From UBA2966 sp965242505 (GTDB lineage Bacteria; Pseudomonadota; Alphaproteobacteria; UBA2966), in NCBI GenBank assembly GCA_965242505.1, contig OZ251449.1:1054001-1118000 (forward strand): 64,000 nt of DNA, read 5' to 3'. How positions within the stretch are numbered: the stretch's first letter is position 1; each line of letters starts with the position of its first letter. Shown here piece by piece: positions 42,902-53,000 of this stretch. The notes below the pieces were generated by a model, which was not told where the DNA came from, did not search any database, and worked only from the letters and a program-made list of their open reading frames with translations. Position numbers and translations under genes: made by a program.

Positions 42902-44054
42902 TAGTGTCGTGTCCTTCAAATGACTGATACATTGATGGTTGGTTTTCCAGCAGGAGTCCAGCCATGGCCCCCGGTCGCCCGATCGCCCCTCTCGTTCTCG
43001 ACGATATCGAGAAATCCCAACTTCTCAGTCTCGCCAATGCGCGCTCCTTGCCTCATGGGCTGGTCCGGCGCGCGCAGATCGTCCTGGCCTGCGCCGAGGG
43101 CGAACCCAACGCCTCCATCGCCAGACGGATGCGCCTGACCCCCGCCACCGTCGGCAAGTGGCGCCAACGCTACCGCGCGCACGGGGTCCAGGGCCTGCAC
43201 GACGAGTTGCGTCCGGGACGGCCCCGAACCCATGACGACGAGCGGATCGCCGAGGTCATCAATACCGCTCTGCACTCCACGCCACCCGACGGCGCCACCC
43301 ACTGGAGCACACGCGCCATGGCCGCCCACACCGGCGTCTCCAAGAGCACCGTGCAGCGCTGGTTCAACCTGTTCGGCGTCCAGCCCCACCGCCAGCGTCA
43401 CTTCAAGCTCTCCAACGACCCCTTCTTCGTCGAGAAGGTCCGCGACATCGTCGGCCTCTACCTCAACCCCCCGGACCATGCCGTCGTCCTGTGCGCCGAC
43501 GAGAAAACCCAAATCCAGGCCCTCAACCGCACCCAGCCCATGCTCCCCATGGGGCTGGGATACGTCGAAGGACGCACCCACGATTACGTCCGCCACGGAA
43601 CCACAACCCTGTTCGCAGCCCTCGACATCGCCACCGGAAAGCTCATCGCCCAATGCAAGCCGCGCCACCGACACCAGGAGTTCCTCTCCTTCCTCCGACA
43701 TGTCGACGCCAACGTCCCTCGCCAGCTCGACATCCATCTCATCGTCGACAACTACGCCACCCACAAGCACCCCAAGGTCAAAGCCTGGCTCGCCAGGCGG
43801 GAGCGCTACCACATCCACTACACCCCTACCTATGCCTCGTGGCTCAATCAGGTCGAACGATGGTTCGGCATCATCACACAACAGGCCATCCGACGCGGCT
43901 CCTTCTCCAGCGTCAACGAACTCGTCGGCAAGATCGACCTCTTCGTCAAAAACTACAACACGAACGCCAAACCTTTCGTCTGGACCGCAACCGCAGACTC
44001 CATACTCGCCAAGGTCCAACGACTCGCATCATTTATCTCCGGGACATAACACTA
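42902..44054 (+). mobile_element. IS630 family insertion sequence
   Basis: Ends are CTAGTGTCGTGTCC on the left and GGACATAACACTAG on the right, inverted repeats with two mismatches flanked by the TA target duplication typical of the family (inside CTAG on both sides). The right end overlaps the stop codon of the adjacent autotransporter. Confidence 0.85.
42964..44049 (+). CDS. IS630 family transposase
   Basis: 361 residues; CAGGAG seven bases before ATG 42964. An N-terminal helix-turn-helix (PNASIARRMRLTPATVGKWRQRY) precedes the DDE core: VVLCADEKTQIQAL (first Asp), HLIVDNYATHKHPKV (second Asp) and SWLNQVERWFGII (Glu). The frame is intact, so the element may still transpose. Confidence 0.93.
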   Translation: MAPGRPIAPLVLDDIEKSQLLSLANARSLPHGLVRRAQIVLACAEGEPNASIARRMRLTPATVGKWRQRYRAHGVQGLHDELRPGRPRTHDDERIAEVINTALHSTPPDGATHWSTRAMAAHTGVSKSTVQRWFNLFGVQPHRQRHFKLSNDPFFVEKVRDIVGLYLNPPDHAVVLCADEKTQIQALNRTQPMLPMGLGYVEGRTHDYVRHGTTTLFAALDIATGKLIAQCKPRHRHQEFLSFLRHVDANVPRQLDIHLIVDNYATHKHPKVKAWLARRERYHIHYTPTYASWLNQVERWFGIITQQAIRRGSFSSVNELVGKIDLFVKNYNTNAKPFVWTATADSILAKVQRLASFISGT

Positions 44055-47000
44055 GAACCGCACTTGCAGTTCCAGTCCGCCGTCGTAGCCGCTCGTCGCG
44101 CTGTTGCCGCTCGTCCGGTAGCCCGCCGTGGCCTTCAGGCGGACGTTCTCGTCCACGTCGAACACCCCGCCGAGGCCCAGGCGCGCCGCCGTCGGGCGGG
44201 CTTCCGTCCTCAACGCCGCCCTGCCGACCGTCGTCTTCGTGTCGCCCGTGAACTCCCGCTCCACGTCGAGCGAGCCGAACAGGCGGCCCGTCCCCGCCGC
44301 CGCCTCCAGCGTCATCCCCACCCGGCCCTTCACGCTGTTCGCGTCCGCCACCGACACCCGCGCCCGCATGTCGCCGTCGCCGGCCGTCTCCAGGTCCCTG
44401 AACTCCGCCAGGTCGACCCGCGACCACGCCACGCCCGCGCGCGGCGTCAAGAACGCCTCTCCCACCGGCGCCCGGACGCCCACGTCCACCCCCACCGCGT
44501 ATCCCGCGCCGTGCACGCTCTTCGTCGACATCCTGCCGTGCGTGTAGGACTTCACGTCGACGTCGTAGGCCGTCGCCGCCGCCTGCGCGTCGACGTAGAA
44601 GGCCCCGTCGAGCCAGGTGGCGGATATCCCCGCCCCCCAGCCCTTCAGGTCGACCTCGCCCACGCCGGACATCGACGCCTTGCCGCCGACCGCGTGCGCA
44701 GACACTCCGCCCCGGCCGTTCTCGCCGGCGGCGAACTCGAAGCCCGCCTGCCCCACGCCCCGGTTGTGGTCGTAGGCGAGCTCCCCGGTCGTCGTCGCCT
44801 GCTTCGCCCGCCACTTGCCCTGCGCCGCCTCCACGCGCGCCCAGACGCCGTTGCCGTCGCGCGCCGCCGCCATCCGGTCCGCCCAGGACGGCAGGGCGTT
44901 CATCGCCAGCAGCATCGAGGGCAGCGCCTCGTACAGGCGGCAGCGGCGGTCTCCGATCCTCTCCACCTCCTCGCAGGAGAGCGCCATCACGTCGTCGCCC
45001 TCCTCGGGATCATCAAGCCCGCTGGTGTCCAGCATGCCGTCCTTGATCGGCAGCGTCCTGGAGTAACCGATGGGGACGCCGTTCGGATCCAACTCACGGA
45101 GACGGACGACGCCGCCTTCGACGCCCTCCAGGGAGCCCTCCACCCGGGCGTTCACGTCGTCCGGGGACGGGGACGGGCGGTCGACATCCACGGTCACGTT
45201 CACCTCGGTCGCCGCGGTATCGCCGCCCCGGATGACGTTGCGGGCGCCGTTGGCCTGCACGCGCCCGTTCGGGCCGACGACGACGCTGCCGCCGGCCGGC
45301 AGGTCCACCGCCGCAGCGCCGCCCACGCCGCCCCGCACCTCGCCGTCGATGAACAGGTGCGCCGGTCCCGGGTCGTTCACCCGGACCGCGACGCCCGAGG
45401 AACCGGCAATCACCCGGCCCCCCGCCATGACGATGACGGCCCCGCCGCCGTTCAGGTGCACCGCCGCGTCCGTCCCCCCGGTCACCGTGCCCTCGACGGT
45501 GACGAGCTGGTCGAGCCAGGGCGTCTCGATGGCGTTCCCGGCCGCATTCAGGCTCCCCATGGCGACCAGGTCGTCCTCGCCCGCGTCCTCGTTGACCGCC
45601 AGACGCCGGATGGCCTCGGGCGCGTATCTCTTGCGTATGCGCAGGCCCGGCCCCGCGTTCTCGACGTAGACGCCGGCCTCGCTGCCGGTCACGTTCACGC
45701 CTGCGGGCACGGTGACGCTGATGCCGCCGTTGCCGTCGCCGGGCTCCGCGTACCAGGCGCGGATGCCGTCGTCGTGCGATTCCATGCCGCCGTCTCCGGT
45801 GAAGGCGACGCGGCCGCTGTCCGTCGGCCGGTCCGCGCACATGCCGTCGGCGCCGCGGAACTGGTCCTCGCCGCACGGCCGCGGGGGAAGTTCGCTGGTG
45901 TCGAACTCGCCGTCGGCGGAGATCGTCAGCTCCCCGGTGCGGTAACCGGTGAAGCCGTCGTTCCGGTACTCGCGGAGACGGACGACCCCGCCTTCGACGC
46001 CCTTCAGGAGGCCGTTCAGCTGAGCGTCCACGTTCTCCCGGTACGCGGTCGGGCCGGTCGCCACGGTCACGGTCACCGCGGTCTCGAAGTCGTCGCCGCC
46101 CCGGATGGCGTGGTCGGCGCCGTCGGCCTGCACGCGCCCGTTCCGGCCGACGATGACGGCGCCGCCGCCGGGCAGGTCCACCGCCGCGGCCCCGCCCGCG
46201 CCGCCCTTCACCTCGCCGTCGATGAACAGGTGCGCCGGGCCGTCCGCCAGAATGCCCACGCCCGAGGAACCGGCGTGCGCGCGGCCCCCCGCCATGACGA
46301 TGACGGCGCCGCCGCCGTTCAGGCGCACCGCCGCGTCCGTCCCCCCGGTCACCGTACCGGCCACGGTGACGAGCTGGTTGCGCAGGGGAACCGCATTCGC
46401 GCCCTCGCCGCGCGTCACCGCCACGAGCTCGTCGGGATCGTCGTTTTCGGTGAAGCCGGACGTGTACTTCCTTTCCAGCATCAGGCCCGGCCCCGCGTTG
46501 GCGACGTGGACGCCCGCCTTGGCGCCGGTCACTTCGGCGCCCGCGCCCACCGTGACGCGGATGCCGCCGTTGTTGGCGTGGGGCGTCGCGTAGTACGCGC
46601 GGATGCCGTCGCCGCGCGAGTCGATGGAACCCCCGGTCATGGCGACGCGGATGCCGCCCACGTTGTAGCGGTCGAGCAGCGCCTTCACCCGGCTCCAGTA
46701 GTCGCCGTCGTCCGTGAAGCCCGCGGCCGTGAGCGCGGCGGTAAGACCGGCGTCGTCGCCCGCCGCCACCGCCGCCAGGATCGCCTTCTCCCCATCCGAG
46801 AGGCTCTGCGCCAGGAGGGCCCGCAGGCCGGTCCTGGTGTCGGCGTCGTCCGCGCCCAGATACGCCGCGATCTCTTCGTCGGTGTACTCCGCGTCGTCGT
46901 TGGCGTCGATGGCGTCGATGGCCATGGCGAGCGCGCTCCCGGTCTCGACCATGACGTCGTCGTTGCGGAGCGCCGCCCGGACCTGCGCCAGGATGGCCGC

Positions 47001-50000
47001 CCTCCGGGAATCGGCGTGCGTCTCCGACAGCAGGTTCGCCTGCGCCGTGGCGTCCGCGATCTCGCCCGGATCGTCGCCCGTCGCCACGACGCTCGCCACG
47101 TTGCGCCACGACATGACCTGCGCCTCGATGCCCGCCGGCGCGCCCCAGCGGATCGACCCGTCCCCGCCGACGGCCTCCATGGCCGCCGACTCCCGGTTGA
47201 AGTCGAGCGACTCCGCGTTGGTCGCCGCCAGGAAACGGCCCTCGTCGTTCGGGGCGACGTCGGCCGTCGTCCCGTGGGAGAACGTCCCCGTCCACGCGAC
47301 GGAGATCGCGTCGGGCGGCGTCCGCGACTCGGGGACCGTCTCGGCCGTGCTCCCGTGCGCCACCAGGGCATGGACGCCCGTGCGGCCCCGGATCGTCCCG
47401 CCCTGGTCGATCCTGACCCGGTTGTCGGGCGCGTCGCCGAGAGACGCGAAGACGCCGGCGGCATGCTTCGAGACGGCCGTGGCGCCCGCGGCGATGGCGA
47501 CGGAGAGGTCGCCCGTACCCCGGTTCCGCGCATCGACGGCGGGCTTGTTCCGGCCCTCGGTCCGGACCGCGCCGCCCGTCACCCGGACCGTCACGGCGCT
47601 GGCGTCGCCCTCCTTGTTCGCGGCGAAGATGCCGGGCTGGGTCCGGCCCAGCACGGTCCCGCCGGTGTTGGTGACGGTGACGGCGCCCGAACCGAGCCTG
47701 GCGACGAGGATGCCGTAGCCTTCCGCCGTGACGTCCCCGCCGTTGGCGACCGTGACCGTCCCCGTATGGTCCGCGTTGTCCTGCGGATAGATGCCGATGC
47801 CGGCGTCGGCGGTCGCGGTGATGGAGCCGCCGGTGGTGGTGATGGTGACGTCGCCCGAGGCTCCCGGCTTGACGACGTGGATGCCGTAGATGTCCGAGGC
47901 GCCCGAGGCGCCTGCCGTGATGGTCCCGCTGCTGGTGACCGTGACGTCGCCGTCCGCGTCCGCCACGTAGATGCCGTAGGTGTCCGAGGCGCCCGAGGCG
48001 CCTGCCGTGATGGTCCCGCTGTTGGAGACCGTCACCGCGCCGCCCGCGTCCGCGACCCGGATGCCGTGGGCGTCGGCCGTGATGATCCCTTCGTTGGCGA
48101 CCATGACCGACCCGCCCGCGTTGGCGACGTAGACGCCCGCCAGGTCGGCGGTCACGCGCGCGCCCGCGCCGATGGTGACGGAAATGCCGCCGTTGTCGGC
48201 GTTCGGCGTCGCGTAGTAGGCGCGGATGCCGTCGCCCTGCGTGACGATGGAGCCGGACGCCATGCGGACGCGGATGTCGCCCGCGTTGCGGCGACCCAGC
48301 AGCGCCCGCACCGCCGTCTTGTAGGCGTTGGAGAAAGCCGCGTCCGTGTCGTCGAGCGCGGCGGTGAGGGCGCCGGCGTCATCCGCAGCCACCGCCGCCA
48401 GCACCGCCTTCTCCTTCTCCGAGAGGCCCTGCGCCAGCACGTTCCGCAGCAGGGCCCTCGTGGGCGCGTCGTCCGCGCTCAGGTACGTCACGATCTCCGC
48501 GTCGCTCAGCCCCGTCGTCCCGTCCGTGTCGATGGCGGCCAGGACCGACGCCGCGACCGCGAGGTCCGCGTTGCCGAGCGCCGCCCGGAACTGCGCCAGG
48601 ATCGCCGCCCTCCGCGAACCGGCGCCGCTCGTCGCCAGCAGCGTTGTCTGCGCCGCCGCGTTCGCGATCGCGCCCGGATCGTCGCCCTTGGCTACCTCCT
48701 CCGCCAATTCGCGCCACGACAGGGCGTGCGCCTCGATGCCCGCCGGCGCGCCCCAGCGGATGGTCGCCGCCGCCGCCTTCACCGCCTCCGACTCCCGGTC
48801 GAAGACGAGCGCGTCCCGAGCGGTCGCCGCCGCGAAGCGGCCCGCGTCGCCGGCCGTTCCTTGCGAGAACGTCGCCCTCCAGTTCACGTCGATCAGCGGC
48901 TGGGTCGCCCCCCGCGCGCCGGCGCGCGGGACCGCGGCGTAGACGCCCGTGCGGCGGTTTGCAATCGTCCCCGCTCCGGCGCGGGTGCAGCGTTCGTTCG
49001 CCGCGCAGCCGTACGATATGGGCTTCGACGGAAACTTGCTGGTGTCCAACATGCCGTCGCTGGTGATCCCCAGCGTCAGGGAGTAACCGGTGGGCACGCC
49101 GTTCAGGTGCTCGATCAGACGGGCGCTGTCGATGCCCGAGAGGGAGCCCTCCACCTGGGCGATCAGGTCGTCCCGGTACGGAATCACGGTGTCGGTGACC
49201 AGGGTCAGCCTGTCCGTCCCGCTGCCGTCGCTCTGGATGGCGTTGGTGGCGCCGTTGGCCCGCACGCGCCCGTTCAGGCCCACCGTGACGTCGCCGCCGC
49301 CGCTCAGGTGAATCGCCGCGGCGCCGCCCGCGCCGCCCCGCACCTCGCCGTCGACGTACACCAGCGCCGCGCCATCCGCCAGAACGCCCACGCCCGAGGA
49401 ACCCGCGCGCACGCTGCCCCCCCTCATGACGATGACCGCGCCGCCGCTCAGGCGCACCCCCGCGTCCGTCCCCCCGGTCACCGTGCCGGCGACGGTGACG
49501 ACCTGGTCGCGCAGGGAAGCCCCCCCGCTGTCCGCCACCGCTATGGCCTGGTCGGCGGTAGCGCCCTGGCCCATGGCGAACCCGTAGGTGTACTTCCTGG
49601 CCAGCGTCAGGCCGTCGCTCACGTTGGCGACGTAGATCCCCGCCGCGCCGCCGGTCACGCTCGCGCCCGCGGCCACGGTGACCTCGATGGCGCCCGCGTT
49701 GGCGGCGTAGACCCCCGCCTTGCCGCCGGTCACGCTCGCGCCCGCGCCGACCGTGACGCTGATGTCGCCGTTGTTGGCGTTGGGCGTCGCGTAGTAGGCG
49801 CGGATGCCGTCGCCGCGGGCGGCGGCGATGGAGCCGCCGTTCATGGCGACGCGGATGTCGCCCACGTTGTAGAGGTTGAGCAGCGCGTTCACCGCGTTCT
49901 TGTAGGCGGTGGAGAAGGCCGCGTCCGCGTCGGCGAGCGCCGTGGCGAGGCCGTCGTTCATCGCCACCGCCCGCAGCACCGCCTTCTCCTTGTCCGAGAG

Positions 50001-53000
50001 GCCCTGCGCCAGCACGTTCCGCAGCAGGGCCCTGGTGGCGTCGCTGTCCGTCCGCAGATACGTCCTGATCTCCGCGTCGGTCACGCCGGCCGCGGTCGTG
50101 GCGGTGCTCCCGATGGCGGTCAGGACCGCGCCCGCGACCGTGAGGTCCGCGTTGACGAGCGCCGCCTTGAACTGCTTGACGTAATCGTTGTCGCTGGCGG
50201 TGGCGGTCGCCGGCACGGCCGTCTGCTGCGCCGAGGCGTCCGCGAAATCGCCCGGATCGTCGCCCTTCGCCACCTGCGCCACGACGTCCCGCCACGACAG
50301 GGCGTGCGCCTCGATCCCCGCCGCCCCGCCGTAGCGCAGCGACCCCTCCAAGGCCTTCACCGCCGCCGCCTCCTGGTCGAAGGAGAGCGCCTCCGCGACG
50401 CTCGACGCAGCGAAGCGGCCGTCGTCGTTCGGGGCGACCGCGGGCGCCGTCCCGTGCGAGAACGACCCCGTCCACGTCACGTCGATCAGCGGCTGCGCCC
50501 CCGCCGCCCGCGCCGTCGGCGTCGCCGCCGTCGCCCCGTGCGCCACCCGGACGTAGACCCCCGTGCGCCCCTGGATCGGCCCGCCCTGGGTGACGTCGAC
50601 CTGGCTGGTGGTCGAGTACGCGCTGCCGAGGTCGGCGAAGACGCCGGCGCCGTGCTTCGAGATCGCCCCGGCGCCGGTGACGGAGAGGTCGCCCGTCCCC
50701 CGGTTGTGCGCATGGAGGGCGGCCTTGTTCCGGCCCGAGGACCGGACCGCGCCGCCCGTCACCTCGACCGACAGGTCGCTGGCGTCGCCCGCCTTGTTCG
50801 CCGCGAATATGCCGGGCTCGGTCATGCCCCACACCGTCCCGCCGCTGCTGGCGACGGACACCGTGCCCGCCCCGAGCCGGTTGGCCAGAATGCCCCAGGT
50901 GCCCCCCGTGACGTCGCCGGCGTTGGTGACCGTCACCGTGCCCGTGTGCCCGGCGTTGTCCTGCGGATGGATGCCGGCGCCGGAGGTCGCGGTGATCGAG
51001 CCGCCGGTGGTGGTGATGGTGAGGTCGCCCGAGCTCCCCGGCTTGATCACCCGGATGCCGTCGGTTCCTCCCCGGATGGTCCCGCCGCTCTCCACCGTCA
51101 CGTCGCCGCCCGCGTTGGCGACGTAGACGCCCGCCTTGGCGCCGGACACGCTTGCGCCCGCGGCGATGGTGACCTCGATGGCGCCGTTGTCGTCGTTCGG
51201 CGTCGCGTAGTAGGCGCGGATGCCGTCGCCCCGCGAGGCGGCGAGGGAGCCGCTGCGCACGTTGACGCGGATGTCGCCGACGTTGTAGCGGTCCAGCAGC
51301 CCCTTCACCAGGCTCCAGTAGTCGCCGTCGTCCGAGGTGTCGTCCGTGAAGCCCGCGGCCGTGAGCGCGGCGTCCACGCCGTCGTTCGTCGCCACCGCCC
51401 GCAGGATCGCCTTCTCGTCGTCCGAGAGGCCCAGCGCCAGGACGTTCCGCAGCAGGGTCCGTCTGCCGCCGTTGTTCACGCGCAGGAAGGTCACGATGTC
51501 CGCGTCGCTCAGGTCGGACAGGCTGGACGCGCCCGACTTGACGGCGTTGTAGACCAGCGTCGCGAGCTCCAGGTCCGGGTTCTCCAGCGCCGCCCGGAAC
51601 TGCGCGACGTAGGCGTTGTCGGCGGCGGTGGCGCCCGTCGGCACGGCCGTCAGTTGCGCCGCGGCGTTCGCGAACGCGCCCGGGTCGTCGCCCTTCGCCA
51701 CCTGCGCCACCACGTCGCGCCACGATATGGCGTAGGCCTCGATGCCCGCCGGCCCGCCGTAGTGGAGCGTCCCCTCGACCGCCTTCACCGCCGCCGCCTC
51801 CTGGTCGAGGGGGAGCAAGTTGTCCAGCGGGAGCGGCGCCGCGAAGCGGCCGTCGTCGCTGGCCGCGGTCCCGGTCGTTCCGCGGGCGGTCGCCCCGGTC
51901 GAGGCGGTGCCGCCCCAGGCGACGTCGATCAGCGGCTGAGGGGCCGACGACGAGCGCGGCGTCACCGTCGCGGCGGTGTTGCTGGACGCCACCTGGACGA
52001 CGATGCCCGACCGCCCCGCCGAAAGCGCGCCGGCGGAATGGGTGACCGAGACCGTGCCGGTGGCCGCGGGCGTCAGGACCTCGTCGATCCAGATGGCGTT
52101 CACCCCCGCCGTGATGGCGCCGCTGTTGTCGATCGTCACGTCGCCCGTCCCGTCGGGCCGCTGGATGCGGATGCCGTCCCCCTCCTCCGACGTGATGGCG
52201 CCGCTGTTGGTGAGCTCGAAGTCGTCCGCCACGTTCCCCGTCGTCGTGGTGGGCCTGTAGACGTAGAGGGCGTGGTTCTTCGAGCTGAGGGCGCCGCTGT
52301 TGTCGATCGTGACGTCGCCCTTGTTGGCGGCGTAGGTTCTTCCCTCGCCGAAGGTGACGCCCTCCGCCAGATAGATGGCGTGCCCCACGTGTTGCGCCGC
52401 GTCGCCCGTCACCGTGACGGCGCCGCGGTTGGTGAGCTCGACGTCGCCGCCGGAGAGCTTCTTGAGGCGGATGCCGAACTCGGACGCCGTGATGGCGCCG
52501 GAGTTCGTGAGGGTGACCGCCTGGGCGCTCTGGTTGTCCCAGTACGAGAAGTTGAACTGGATGCCCTGCTTCGCCGTCTGCCCCGTCGCCGCGCCGATGT
52601 CCCCGCTGTTGTCGAGGCTCAGGGCGCCGGCGCCCCAGTAGCGCAGCAGGATGCCGGTGTAGGCGCCCCCCACCGTGATGTCGCCGTCGTTGTCGACGGT
52701 CAGCGAGCCGGTGAATTGGGTCCCCCCATGCAGCACGTAGATGCCGTGCGGCCGGTCGAAGTAGCTGCCGGTGGCGGCGGCGTTGCCGACGCCCGAGTGG
52801 AGGGCGCCGGTGTTGGTGACGGTGGTCGCGTCGTTTGTGCCCCCGGTCTGCCGGACTATCCGGATGCCCTGCCCGGCGGCATGGATGGTCGCCGCGGTGG
52901 TGAGGGTGAGGCCGGCGTTGCCCCGGCCAGCGGAGGGGCGGTCGGCGTGCGGGCGGAGGAAGATGCCGTGCTGCTTCATCGGCGTGGCCATCGTGCCGAT

